Shown here in pieces: positions 25,217 through 33,485 of a stretch of DNA of 64,000 nucleotides. A model generated the notes under the pieces. It had not been told where the DNA came from. It did no database searches and saw nothing but the letters and a program-made list of their open reading frames with translations. The DNA comes from Pseudomonas sp. JAI120 (GTDB lineage: Bacteria; Pseudomonadota; Gammaproteobacteria; Pseudomonadales; Pseudomonadaceae), in the NCBI RefSeq assembly GCF_014207255.1, contig NZ_JACHCZ010000001.1:2223378-2287377 (forward strand), read 5' to 3'. Within the stretch, counting starts at the first letter, position 1, and every line of letters begins with the position of its first letter. Made by a program: the position numbers and the translations under genes.

Positions 25217-26569
25217 TTAGACCACCAACGACAGCAGCATGATAAAGATCAGTGCCACAATGGAGAGGATGGTCTCCATCGCCGTCCAGGTCTTGAAGGT
25301 CTCGGCCACGGTCATGTTGAAGTACTGCTTCACCAGCCAGAACCCCGCATCGTTGACGTGAGACAGGATCAACGAACCCGCCCCCGTCGCCAACACCAGC
25401 AGCTCACGGTTAACCCCGGGAATCATCCCCACCACCGGCACCACGATGCCCGCGCCGGTAATGGTCGCCACGGTGGCCGAACCGGTCGCCACACGAATCA
25501 CCGCCGCCACCAGCCACGCCAGCAGGATCGGGTTGATCTGCGCGTTCACCGCCATATGGCCGATCACGTCACCCACGCCGCTGGTCACCAGCATCTGCTT
25601 GAAGCCACCACCGGCACCGATGATCAGGATGATCGCGGCGGTCGGCGCAAGGCTGGCATCGAGCAGCTTGAGGATCTGCTTGGAGTGGATGCCCTGGCGG
25701 CTGCCAAAGGTGTACAGCGACAGCAGCAACGCCAGCAGCAAGGCGGTGATCGGGTGGCCGATCATGTCCATCCAGTTGCGCACTACGTTGCCTTCGGCAA
25801 AGGCGATGTCGGCGAAGGTTTTGAGCAGCATCAGGAACACCGGCAACAGCACGGTGACCAGGGTGATACTGAAGCTCGGCAGGTTTTTGTTCTCAGGCTC
25901 GCGGGCCAGTTGGTCGACCAGTTCCTGGGACGGGTTGCCCGGGATGTACTTGGCGATAAACGTACCGAAGATCGGGCCAGCGATGATGGCTGTCGGCAGC
26001 GCGACGATCAGGCCGTACAGGATGGTCTTGCCGATGTCGGCGCCAAACACGCCGATGGCCAGCAGCGGGCCCGGGTGCGGCGGCACCAGGCCGTGGACTG
26101 CCGAAAGGCCGGCGAGCAGCGGGATGCCGATCTTGATCAGCGACACGCCGGTGCGGCGCGCAACGATAAACACCAGCGGGATCAGCAGCACAAAGCCGAT
26201 CTCGAAGAACAGCGGAATGCCCACCAGGAACGCGGCGAACATCATGGCCCACTGGACCTTGTCCTTGCCGAAGGCGCGGATCAGGGTCTGGGCGATCTGA
26301 TCGGCGCCGCCGGATTCGGCCATCATCTTGCCGAGCATGGTGCCCAGCGCGAGGATGATGCCGACAAAGCCGAGCACCCCGCCGAAGCCGTCCTGGAACG
26401 CCTTGATGATCTTGTCCACCGGCATGCCCGAGGTCAGGCCGAGGAAGCCTGCCGCGATGATCAGCGCAATGAACGGGTGAACCTTGAACCGGGTGATCAA
26501 GACGATCAGCCCGATGATGGTGACGACTGCATCTAACAGCAGGTACGACTCGTGGGACATGCCAAACAT
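25217..26569 (-). CDS. gntT: Gluconate permease (GntP family)
   Basis: 450 residues with about twelve membrane segments. GntP-family features include ITRFKVHPFIALIIAAGFLG near the N-terminus, GFGGVLGFVGIILALGTMLG, ESGGADQIAQTLIR, PLFFEIGFVLLIPLVF and the conserved HGLVPPHPGPLLAIGVFGAD. It brings in D-gluconate with protons. Start at 26569 behind AGGAGA; a second Met nine bases later is an alternative. It follows gntK by 84 bases with its own GATAGCGCTATC operator in between, so it may be expressed from a separate promoter as well as by read-through. Confidence 0.93.
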   Translation of the reverse strand: MFGMSHESYLLLDAVVTIIGLIVLITRFKVHPFIALIIAAGFLGLTSGMPVDKIIKAFQDGFGGVLGFVGIILALGTMLGKMMAESGGADQIAQTLIRAFGKDKVQWAMMFAAFLVGIPLFFEIGFVLLIPLVFIVARRTGVSLIKIGIPLLAGLSAVHGLVPPHPGPLLAIGVFGADIGKTILYGLIVALPTAIIAGPIFGTFIAKYIPGNPSQELVDQLAREPENKNLPSFSITLVTVLLPVFLMLLKTFADIAFAEGNVVRNWMDMIGHPITALLLALLLSLYTFGSRQGIHSKQILKLLDASLAPTAAIILIIGAGGGFKQMLVTSGVGDVIGHMAVNAQINPILLAWLVAAVIRVATGSATVATITGAGIVVPVVGMIPGVNRELLVLATGAGSLILSHVNDAGFWLVKQYFNMTVAETFKTWTAMETILSIVALIFIMLLSLVV

Positions 26570-26626
26570 GGGGGGTCTCTCCTGTTTGTTGTTGTTATTA
26601 AAGCGGGTGTTGAATTTCCTGCCGGG

Positions 26627-26638
26627 GATAGCGCTATC
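26627..26638. promoter_or_regulatory. GntR operator, gntT promoter
   Basis: GATAGCGCTATC is a perfect 12-bp palindrome, 58 bases before the gntT start and 16 bases past the gntK end. Its core TAGCGCTA is shared with the two sites in the gntK/gntR spacer. Confidence 0.82.
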
Positions 26639-26653
26639 TCTTCCGGCAAAAAA

Positions 26654-27187
26654 TCAGTTGGATGGTTCAAAACCGTGCTTCAGCCACCAGGCGTTGGTCT
26701 GCTCGGCCAGTTCCTCGACGCTGTCTTCGCTGGCATTGAGGGCCAGGGTCAGCGGCTCGCCCTTGGGCGATTCAAGGGTGGCGAACTGGCTGTCGATGAG
26801 GCTTGCCGGCATGAAATGGCCGGGGCGATGGGACACGCGGTCGGCGGCGACTTCGCGGGTCAGCTCCAGGAATACAAAGCCCAGACCCGGCGCGGCTTCG
26901 CGCAGGTGGTCGCGGTATTTCTTTTTCAGCGCGGAGCAGGTGAGTACCGGATGTTCACCGGCTTTGAGCGAACGGCGCAGTTCATCGCACAGGATATCGA
27001 GCCAGCCGGCGCGGTCGTCGTCGTTGAGGGGGTGGCCGGCGCTCATCTTTTCGATGTTCGCGGCGGGGTGGAAGCTGTCGCCTTCAATGGCGGTGGCACC
27101 GTTCAGGCGGCACAGGGCCTCGCTGACACTGGTTTTGCCACAGCCGGCAACACCCATGATGACCAGGGCGGTAACAGGTTGACTCAT
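26654..27187 (-). CDS. gntK: Gluconokinase
   Basis: 177 residues from ATG 27187 (GAGGTG upstream). The Walker A loop is MGVAGCGKTSVSE (about 11-23). GDSFHPAANIEKMSAGHPLN(D)DDR follows (the gluconokinase signature, about 36-59), then CSALKKKYRDHLRE and FLELTREVAADRVSHRPGHFMP. It phosphorylates gluconate to 6-phosphogluconate, the Entner-Doudoroff entry compound. It is the first gene of gntK-gntT and is divergent from gntR, with operators in between. Confidence 0.95.
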   Translation of the reverse strand: MSQPVTALVIMGVAGCGKTSVSEALCRLNGATAIEGDSFHPAANIEKMSAGHPLNDDDRAGWLDILCDELRRSLKAGEHPVLTCSALKKKYRDHLREAAPGLGFVFLELTREVAADRVSHRPGHFMPASLIDSQFATLESPKGEPLTLALNASEDSVEELAEQTNAWWLKHGFEPSN

Positions 27188-27204
27188 GAAACACCTCAAG
27201 ACGC

Positions 27205-27218
27205 AGATAGCGCTACCT
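27205..27218. promoter_or_regulatory. GntR operator, gntK promoter
   Basis: AGATAGCGCTACCT, 18 bases before the gntK start codon. The TAGCGCTA core is symmetric, and the outer bases match the other two sites in the locus in at least one arm. A repressor bound here would block gntK transcription or elongation. Confidence 0.8.
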
Positions 27219-27355
27219 TTGCACGCTGTAAGGCGAGTGCAAAAACAGGCTTTTCCCGCGCCGTCTTGTCATTTTTATGGAGTGACGCGTGCATCCGCTC
27301 CAATCATTTGAACCGGATCAGGCAACCCAAAGTTCAATAATTTGCAGCCTTTTGG

Positions 27356-27369
27356 AGACAGCGCTACCT
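27356..27369. promoter_or_regulatory. GntR operator, gntR promoter (autoregulation)
   Basis: AGACAGCGCTACCT, 33 bases before the gntR start. One core base differs (CAGCGCTA for TAGCGCTA), so this should be the weakest of the three sites; the right half GCGCTACCT is identical to the gntK site. Confidence 0.78.
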
Positions 27370-27402
27370 TAGTGCCTCGATTTTTGTTTGGCAAGCCGCC
27401 TG

Positions 27403-28431
27403 ATGACCTCTAAGAACGATAAAAATACCCGCACCACCGGTCGCCCTACCCTCAATGAAGTCGCGCGCCTGGCCGGCGTCAGCCCGATTACCGCCTCCCG
27501 CGCGCTGCGCGGCATCAGCACCGTCGCCATCGAACTGGTGGAAAAAGTCCAGCACGCCGCTGCAGAACTCAACTACGTGGTCAACCCCGCCGCCCGCGCC
27601 CTGGCGTCGGCCCAGAGCCATTCGGTGGTGGTATTGGTGCCGTCGTTGTCCAACCTGCTGTTTATCGAAACCCTTGAAGCTATTCACCAGGTACTGCGGC
27701 CCAAGGGCTTTGAAGTGCTGATCGGCAACTCCCACTATTCGCGCGACGAAGAAGAAAACCTGCTGCGCAACTACATGGCCTACCAGCCCCGCGGGTTGCT
27801 GCTGACCGGCTTCGATCGCACCGAAAGCGCCCGACGGATGGTCGAGGCCAGCAATGTGCCGTGTGTGTACATGATGGACCTCGACCCCAACGCCGGCGTG
27901 AATTGCGTGGGCTTCTCGCAGTTGGCGGCGGGTGAAACGGCCGCCGCGCATTTGATCTCACGGGGGCGCAAGCGCCTGGCGTATATCGGCGCGCAACTGG
28001 ACCAACGCACCCTGTTGCGTGGCGAAGGCTTCCGCCGGGCACTGCAACAGGCCGGCCTGTACGACCCGGCGCTGGAACTGCTGACACCACGCCCCTCCTC
28101 GGTGGGCCTGGGCGGCGAACTGTTCCTGCAACTGCTGGCGGCCCATCCGGATGTGGATGCGATCTTCTTCGGCAACGACGACCTGGCCCAGGGCGCGCTG
28201 CTCGAAGCCATGCGCCACGGCATCAAAGTGCCAGAGCGCGTGGCGGTGCTGGGCTTCAACGACTTGCCGGCGTCGTCGTTCATGGTGCCGCGCCTGAGCA
28301 GTATCAGCACGCCCCGGGAAGCGATTGGGCGGCGGGCGGCGGAGAACTTGCTGACGATCATGGCGGGCAACAAGATCGCCAAGCCGGTGGTGGATATGGG
28401 GTTTGAGCTGCAGGTGCGGGAAAGCACGTAG
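27403..28431 (+). CDS. gntR: Gluconate-utilisation repressor GntR (LacI family)
   Basis: 342 residues from ATG 27403; an in-frame TTG 15 bases earlier is less likely. LacI-type helix-turn-helix and hinge: PTLNEVARLAGVSPITASRA (about 15-34), then LNYVVNPAARALAS with the minor-groove hinge. The ligand domain runs about 70-340 (SHSVVVLVPSLSNLLF, RGLLLTGFDRTE, VAVLGFNDLPASSFMVPRLS). It represses gntK and gntT and responds to gluconate or 6-phosphogluconate. Three palindromes sharing AGCGCTA lie in front of gntT, gntK and gntR, so it also controls itself. Confidence 0.93.
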   Translation: MTSKNDKNTRTTGRPTLNEVARLAGVSPITASRALRGISTVAIELVEKVQHAAAELNYVVNPAARALASAQSHSVVVLVPSLSNLLFIETLEAIHQVLRPKGFEVLIGNSHYSRDEEENLLRNYMAYQPRGLLLTGFDRTESARRMVEASNVPCVYMMDLDPNAGVNCVGFSQLAAGETAAAHLISRGRKRLAYIGAQLDQRTLLRGEGFRRALQQAGLYDPALELLTPRPSSVGLGGELFLQLLAAHPDVDAIFFGNDDLAQGALLEAMRHGIKVPERVAVLGFNDLPASSFMVPRLSSISTPREAIGRRAAENLLTIMAGNKIAKPVVDMGFELQVREST

Positions 28432-28520
28432 GCCCACATTTTGAGCCTGCCCGCTCGGTGGCATCGCCGTAGCTTCTCCCTCCTGCTAGATTGGCTGTTC
28501 TCCACCGCAAGGAAAGCAAC

Positions 28521-29153
28521 ATGGCACACTCACTGAAAATCCTGGGCCGCACGTCCTCAATCAACGTACGCAAAGTGCTCTGGACCTGTCAGGAACTGGG
28601 CATTGACTATGTGCGCGAAGACTGGGGCATCGGCTTCCAGCCCACCCAGTCCGCCGAATTCCTCGCCCTGAACCCCAACGCGCAGATACCGGTGCTGATC
28701 GACGACCACGGCGTGCTGTGGGAATCCAATACCATCTGCCGCTACCTCGTGGGGCTTTACCAACGCCACGACCTGCTGCCCGTCGAGCCCGCACCACGGG
28801 CCCGGGTCGAGCAGTGGATCGACTGGCAGGCCGTCGAACTCAATCGTGCCTGGGGCGATGCCTTCACCGCCCTGGTACGCAATAACCCGGACGGCCTGGA
28901 CGCGGCACAGATTGCTGCCGCCGTGCAACTCTGGAACGACAAGATGGGCATCCTCGAGCAACAGTTGGCGAGGACCGGCGCCTTTGTTGCCGGCGATGAA
29001 TTCACCCTCGCCGACATCCTCATCGGCCTCTCGGTGCACCGCTGGCAGATGACGCCGATGGAGCGCCCGGCCTACCCCGCCATTGCCGCCTACTACCAGC
29101 GCCTCGGCCAGCACCAGGGCTTCCAGCTCTTCGCCCTCGACGGTCACAACTAA
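28521..29153 (+). CDS. Glutathione S-transferase family protein
   Basis: 210 residues from ATG 28521 (AGGAAAG upstream). Thioredoxin-like N-terminal domain (1-80): KILGRTSSINVRKVLW, NPNAQIPVLIDD with the cis-Pro, and E-S-N-T-I (glutathione binding, about 66-70). The helical C-terminal domain (about 90-205) has TLADILIGLSVHRWQ. The pattern is closest to theta/omega-like bacterial GSTs. The catalytic residue is probably the Ser/Asn in SSIN rather than Cys. Four bases separate it from the following epimerase-like gene, so it likely heads that operon. Substrate unknown. Confidence 0.88.
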   Translation: MAHSLKILGRTSSINVRKVLWTCQELGIDYVREDWGIGFQPTQSAEFLALNPNAQIPVLIDDHGVLWESNTICRYLVGLYQRHDLLPVEPAPRARVEQWIDWQAVELNRAWGDAFTALVRNNPDGLDAAQIAAAVQLWNDKMGILEQQLARTGAFVAGDEFTLADILIGLSVHRWQMTPMERPAYPAIAAYYQRLGQHQGFQLFALDGHN

Positions 29154-29157
29154 GGAC

Positions 29158-29901
29158 ATGCACGTGAAAGGACTCACCGTACTGCTCACCGGCGCCTGCG
29201 GCAGAATCGGCAAGACGTTTTTCGACGCCTCGAAAGACCGCTACCGTTTCACCCTCACAGACCGCATCGCGCCGGATTTCGATTTGGGCGAACACCGCTT
29301 CGTACATGCCGACCTCAGCGACAAAGCCGCCCTGGCCAGCCTGCTCGAAGGTATCGACGTGATCGTGCACCTGTCGGGCATCCCCCACGCCAGCGCCTCG
29401 TTCGACGAACTGCTGCCGAACAATATCCTCGCCACCACCTACCTGTTCGAAGCCGCCGTGGCTGCGGGTGTGCAACGCCTGGTATTCGCCAGCAGTGCAC
29501 AAACCATCGAAGGCTATCCGGTAGACCGGCAGATCACCCCAGGCATGCCGGTGATGCCCGCCAACCTGTATGGCGTGAGCAAATGCTACGGCGAAGCGCT
29601 GTGTGGCTACTACGCGGCAAAAACCCCGCTGTCGACGATTGCCCTGCGCATCGGCGCCTTCGAATTCGTGGAAACCCACGACCTGAACAACGCCCGTGAC
29701 CTCAGTGCCTGGCTCAGCCCGCGGGATGCGGTGCACCTGCTGCAGCGTTCAGTGGAGGCCGAAGGCGTGAAACACCTGATCGCCCACGGCATTTCTAATA
29801 ACCGCTTCAAGCGCCTGGACCTGAGCGAAACCACGCGGGTGTTGGGTTACCATCCGCTGGACGATGCATTTCAGACCTTCGATATCCCCATCACTGACTG
29901 A
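29158..29901 (+). CDS. Uronate dehydrogenase-like NAD-dependent epimerase/dehydratase
   Basis: 247 residues, extended-type SDR. NAD loop TGACGRIGKTFF (about 11-22), H-L-S-G-I-P strand, S-S-A-Q catalytic Ser region (VFASSAQTIEGYPVD), and the catalytic pair in YGVSKCYGE (about 140-148). The YGxSKCYGE motif and length are those of uronate dehydrogenase (Udh), which turns galacturonate or glucuronate into the aldaric acid lactone. The similarity is real but not close enough to fix the substrate. It lies between a GST and an MFS transporter gene in one run, suggesting uptake and oxidation of a sugar acid or related compound. Confidence 0.72.
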   Translation: MHVKGLTVLLTGACGRIGKTFFDASKDRYRFTLTDRIAPDFDLGEHRFVHADLSDKAALASLLEGIDVIVHLSGIPHASASFDELLPNNILATTYLFEAAVAAGVQRLVFASSAQTIEGYPVDRQITPGMPVMPANLYGVSKCYGEALCGYYAAKTPLSTIALRIGAFEFVETHDLNNARDLSAWLSPRDAVHLLQRSVEAEGVKHLIAHGISNNRFKRLDLSETTRVLGYHPLDDAFQTFDIPITD

Positions 29902-29913
29902 GTTTTTCCCGCC

Positions 29914-31323
29914 ATGCCTGCACTCCCCGCTACAGACGGCATCGACCCGATCCGCGCCGCCCATATCAGCGCGCGTATCGACCGCCTGCCCGCCGTCGCC
30001 ACGGTCTGGCGCCTGGTGGCGCTGCTGTCGATCGGCGGTTTTTTCGAGCTGTATGACTTGTTCCAGACCGCCTACATCAGCCCCGGCCTGATCAGTGACG
30101 GGATTTTCCACACCGGCAGCGAGGGCGTGTTTGGCTTCTCGGACCAGGCGGCATTCGCCTCGGCGACCTTCCTCGGCCTGTTCCTCGGCGCCAGCCTGCT
30201 CAGCCCCATCGCCGACCGCTTCGGACGCCGGGCGATTTTTACCTTCGCGCTGATCTGGTACACCGTCGCCACGGTGTTGATGGGCATTCAGACGTCCGCG
30301 CTGGGCATTATCTGCATGCGTTTCCTGGTGGGCATCGGCCTGGGTATCGAGCTGGTGACCATCGACGCCTATCTGTCTGAACTGGTGCCCAAGCGCATGC
30401 GCAGTTCAGCGTTTGCCTTTGCGTTTTTCATCCAGTTCCTGTCGGTGCCGGCCGTAGCGTTGATGTCGTGGTGGCTGGTGCCCCAGGCCCCGTTCGGGGT
30501 CTCGGGTTGGCGCTGGGTGGTGCTTAGCAGTGCGGTGTTTGCGCTGTTTATCTGGCAACTGCGCAAGCGCCTGCCGGAGTCACCGCGCTGGCTGGCGCAG
30601 AAAGGCCGCTTCGAAGAAGCCGGTACGATCATGGACAGCCTTGAGGCGCGCTGCCGGAAAGACCACGGCAAACCGCTGGATGAACCCGAACCCGAAGCGG
30701 TCAGTGTGCAAGGCAGCGGCCGTTTTGCCGACATCTGGCAACCGCCATACCGCCGCCGCGCGTTGATGCTGATTGTGTTCCATGTGTTCCAGGCCATCGG
30801 CTTTTTTGGTTTCGGCAACTGGCTGCCGGCGTTGCTCTCGGGGCAAGGCGTCAGCGTGACCCACAGCTTGCTGTACGCCTTTATCATCACCCTCGCCTAC
30901 CCGCTGGGGCCGTTGCTGTTCGTGAAGGTGGCCAACCGCTTTGAAAACAAATGGCAGATTGTCGGCTCGGCCATGGGCGCGGTGATCTTCGGCAGCCTGT
31001 TCGCCCTGCAGACCACGGCGGTGGGGCTGGTGATCTGCGGGGTGATGATCACCTTCTGCAACGCCTGGCTGAGCTTCAGTTACCACTCCTACCAGAGCGA
31101 GCTGTTCCCGACCAATATCCGCGCGCGGGCGGTGGGGTTCTGCTATTCATTCAGCCGCTTGTCGACGGTGTTCAGCAGCCTGTTGATCGGTTTTATCCTC
31201 GAACACCTGGGCACACCCGGTGTGCTGGCGTTTATTGCCAGCAGCATGCTGATCGTGATGATCACCATCAGTTGGTTCGGCCCGCGTACGCGCAACCTGG
31301 CCTTGGAAAATATCGCCCATTGA
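29914..31323 (+). CDS. MFS transporter, metabolite/sugar-proton symporter
   Basis: 469 residues, twelve membrane segments in two halves. MFS motifs: GLFLGASLLSPIADRFGRR (the G-x-x-x-D-R-x-G-R-R loop after segment 2), RFLVGIGLGIELVTIDAYLSE, PKRMRSSAFAF, LPESPRWLAQKGR at the central loop and NIRARAVGFCYSFSR in the second half. The PESPRWL element is that of sugar/organic-acid porters. It starts 12 bases after the Udh-like gene and is probably co-transcribed with it, so the substrate may be a sugar acid or a carboxylate. Nothing identifies it exactly. Confidence 0.87.
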   Translation: MPALPATDGIDPIRAAHISARIDRLPAVATVWRLVALLSIGGFFELYDLFQTAYISPGLISDGIFHTGSEGVFGFSDQAAFASATFLGLFLGASLLSPIADRFGRRAIFTFALIWYTVATVLMGIQTSALGIICMRFLVGIGLGIELVTIDAYLSELVPKRMRSSAFAFAFFIQFLSVPAVALMSWWLVPQAPFGVSGWRWVVLSSAVFALFIWQLRKRLPESPRWLAQKGRFEEAGTIMDSLEARCRKDHGKPLDEPEPEAVSVQGSGRFADIWQPPYRRRALMLIVFHVFQAIGFFGFGNWLPALLSGQGVSVTHSLLYAFIITLAYPLGPLLFVKVANRFENKWQIVGSAMGAVIFGSLFALQTTAVGLVICGVMITFCNAWLSFSYHSYQSELFPTNIRARAVGFCYSFSRLSTVFSSLLIGFILEHLGTPGVLAFIASSMLIVMITISWFGPRTRNLALENIAH

Positions 31324-31456
31324 CGGCAACGGTTGGCCGCCTGCGGGACAATGTTTGCCGCGGCGGCCAGGCCAAATCCAGTAAAACCGGGGTTATCGGA
31401 CCCGGCATGTTATTTGCTCCCGCTATGGCACCGAACATTTTCCCAGGTGACCGATC

Positions 31457-31957
31457 ATGCTGGTTAACAACAACACCCAAGCCGTGTCGACCATTCAAAA
31501 GATCACGCGGCCCGACATGGACCCTGCCAACGCCGCCGCCAGCACGCTGTACAGCGGTGCCCTGCAAGCGGCGCAGCAAAGCGTGACCCTGCCGGCCGCG
31601 CAGAAGGATCTGGACAAGGCGAGCGATCGCATCGACGAAGCTTTCGCCAAGACCCGCGTGCAGTTGCAGGCCAGCACTGCGGCTACCACGGCGACGACGG
31701 ATGTACCCGCCACCAGCTCCGCCCGTGCAGACTTCACCGATTACATGAGCAAAACCCCGGCCGAGCGAATCCGTGAGCAATTGCTCAAGGAGCAGGGGTT
31801 GACCGAGGCGGATGTGCAGAACATGTCGCAGGAAAAGCAGGACGCCATTTCCAAGCAAGTGGCTGAGCGCTTGAAGCAGCAGCAAGAGCAGCAGGTGGCG
31901 GCGAAGACCACTGAGCCGCAGGCGCAGACAGTGAAAGAAACCCTGGCGGCGATCTAA
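31457..31957 (+). CDS. Hypothetical protein, Gln/Ala-rich coiled coil, 166 aa
   Basis: No signal peptide or membrane segment. The N-terminal half is low-complexity (Ala, Thr, Gln), with AASTLYSGALQAAQQSV. The C-terminal half has RIREQLLKEQGLTEADVQNM and a Q-rich helix (SKQVAERLKQQQEQQVAAK), likely a coiled coil. I recognise no domain. It starts with a weak ribosome site 134 bases after the MFS gene. Proteins of this composition are common in Pseudomonas without known function. Confidence 0.7.
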   Translation: MLVNNNTQAVSTIQKITRPDMDPANAAASTLYSGALQAAQQSVTLPAAQKDLDKASDRIDEAFAKTRVQLQASTAATTATTDVPATSSARADFTDYMSKTPAERIREQLLKEQGLTEADVQNMSQEKQDAISKQVAERLKQQQEQQVAAKTTEPQAQTVKETLAAI

Positions 31958-32032
31958 CAGGCACCGCTGATCAAATGTGGAAGGCCCCACTACCTCTTCA
32001 ACGTAGCGCTGTCGCGCAGCAAACTGGAACCT

Positions 32033-32184
32033 CTGTGGCGAGCGGGCTTGTCCCGCGTTGGGGTGCGAAGCAGCCCCTGATGAAGACGAATGCAGTGTAT
32101 CAGGCACTCTTCTGCGCCTGGTTTTGGGGCTGCTGCGCAGCCCAACGCGGGCGGTGCGACGATTCGACAAGCCCGCTCGCCACA
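32033..32184. repeat. REP composite repeat with extra block
   Basis: Left arm CTGTGGCGAGCGGGCTTGTC, CCGCGTTGGGGTGCGAAGCA; right arm GGCTGCTGCGCAGCCCAACG followed by CGGG, the extra block CGGTGCGACGATTCGAC, then AAGCCCGCTCGCCACAAG. The block CGGTGCGACGATTCGAC does not occur in the left arm and breaks the symmetry. The same block recurs in other repeats at 35117, 37627 and 39709. With the fossil at 32344 it accounts for the 562-base gap 31958-32519; 32240-32300 holds a damaged GAGCTGGCTCGCTCCCAC-type repeat end. Confidence 0.85.
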
Positions 32185-32343
32185 AGAATGCCGTCGACTG
32201 AAATTGCTTATGCAAGACTCAAGACTTTAGGGTGAAATTTTAACCCTTTAAAATCAGTCAGTTATTTCAAGTTTGATAAGAGCTGGCTCGCTCCCACATT
32301 GATCGGGTTATCAAAGTGGAAATCTGTTTACCGCAGTTGCAAT

Positions 32344-32480
32344 GTCGAATTGAAATGCCCGATCGCATCCACCACATGCCGTGGTTTTACTTGCGCACAC
32401 CTCCACATTTTCCACCGTCGCCTGGCTGGTACGTGCAGCGAGGCTGCACACTTCATCGGCCACTACCGCAAACCCACGCC
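32344..32480 (-). pseudogene. Fossil of a methyl-accepting chemotaxis protein
   Basis: On the minus strand this stretch reads [20 protein letters not shown] followed by QATVENVEV. It is the methyl-accepting signalling tip ([19 protein letters not shown]) with a few substitutions such as Arg to Cys. Nothing else of the roughly 500-residue receptor remains: upstream sequence is unrelated, and downstream the frame loses similarity and closes in another frame by 32344. It is a remnant of a deleted chemoreceptor gene between the Q-rich hypothetical and the LysR gene. It cannot make a functional receptor. Confidence 0.8.
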
Positions 32481-32519
32481 AGCGTGAGCATAGACACAGC
32501 TTGCCGTGAGGCAATGCCA

Positions 32520-33389
32520 CTAATCAGCCAGCATTTTCAACAAGGCACTGCTGGCGGCCGAAGGGGGACGGGTGGGTGAACCGACCAAGGCAAACTCGCG
32601 GTGCAGCGGCACCGTCAACGGCATTACGCGCAGACCATTACGTTGAACCGGCAGGGCCATTTCCGGTACCAGCGTGACGCCGACGCCCTCACGCACCAGG
32701 CTAAACGCGCTGTTCCATTCGCGCACTTCCACGCGGATATCGCTCAGGCTCAGCCCCGCCGCGGCTCCCAGGCTACGGGCATTGGCAGTGCAACCACCGG
32801 TGGCGAGGACGAAGGGTTGTGCGAGCAATTCCTCAAGCGACACCGTGGCATCAACCGAGCGTTGCGCCAACGTATGGTTCGCGGGCAGCACCGCCAGCCA
32901 CAAGTCCCGCCCCAACACCGTGGCGTTGCGCTCGGGCCGGGGGTTGAGCACCACGCCCAGGTCGATCAGGTCGGCATCGAGCAGGGTGAGTACTTCGTTG
33001 TCGGTGACATCCAGGGTGGTGACCTCGATGCCGGGGTACAACTGACGGAAACGTTGCAACAGCGGTGTCAGAAACGTTGCCAGCACCTTGGGGAAACTGG
33101 CGATACGAAGACTTCCACGCAGCATCGGGCGCGCTTCATCCACAGTGCTGCGAATGGTCTGCAACGCACCCAGCATCACCCGTGCCTGCTCGATCACACT
33201 CAACCCCAGGGCAGTGGGCAACGTCTTGCGTGGTTCGCGGGTGAACAGTTGCGCGCCCAGGGTTGCCTCCATGCTGGCCATGGCCTGGCTGGCGGCGGAT
33301 TGGGTCATGCCCACGCATTCGGCGGCAGCGGTAATGCTGCCCTGATCGGCCACAGCCACCAGCAGGCGCCAGTGCATCAGGTTCATCAT
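32520..33389 (-). CDS. LysR-family regulator, divergent to GST
   Basis: 289 residues. Helix-turn-helix at about 4-62: WRLLVAVADQGSITAAAECV, then TQSAASQAMASMEATLGAQL. The effector domain covers about 90-285. Start at the first of two tandem ATGs (33389, 33386). A much longer open frame continues across the divergent GST gene but is its antisense shadow. It likely controls the GST gene 96 bases away. Effector unknown. Confidence 0.88.
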   Translation of the reverse strand: MMNLMHWRLLVAVADQGSITAAAECVGMTQSAASQAMASMEATLGAQLFTREPRKTLPTALGLSVIEQARVMLGALQTIRSTVDEARPMLRGSLRIASFPKVLATFLTPLLQRFRQLYPGIEVTTLDVTDNEVLTLLDADLIDLGVVLNPRPERNATVLGRDLWLAVLPANHTLAQRSVDATVSLEELLAQPFVLATGGCTANARSLGAAAGLSLSDIRVEVREWNSAFSLVREGVGVTLVPEMALPVQRNGLRVMPLTVPLHREFALVGSPTRPPSAASSALLKMLAD

Positions 33390-33485
33390 GGCAGTCGCTG
33401 TCCTTATGGCAGGGGTCTGAAGGTTTAATTTTACGCACGGTGCCATGCCCGTGAGACTGACGCAAATCCTACGGAGTTGCCCACG

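Noticed and set aside
25097..26536. 479-codon open frame on the plus strand opposite gntT
   Set aside because: A high-GC antisense shadow: composition rich in His/Gln/Arg/Asp with no domain, and the opposite strand encodes a textbook gluconate permease.
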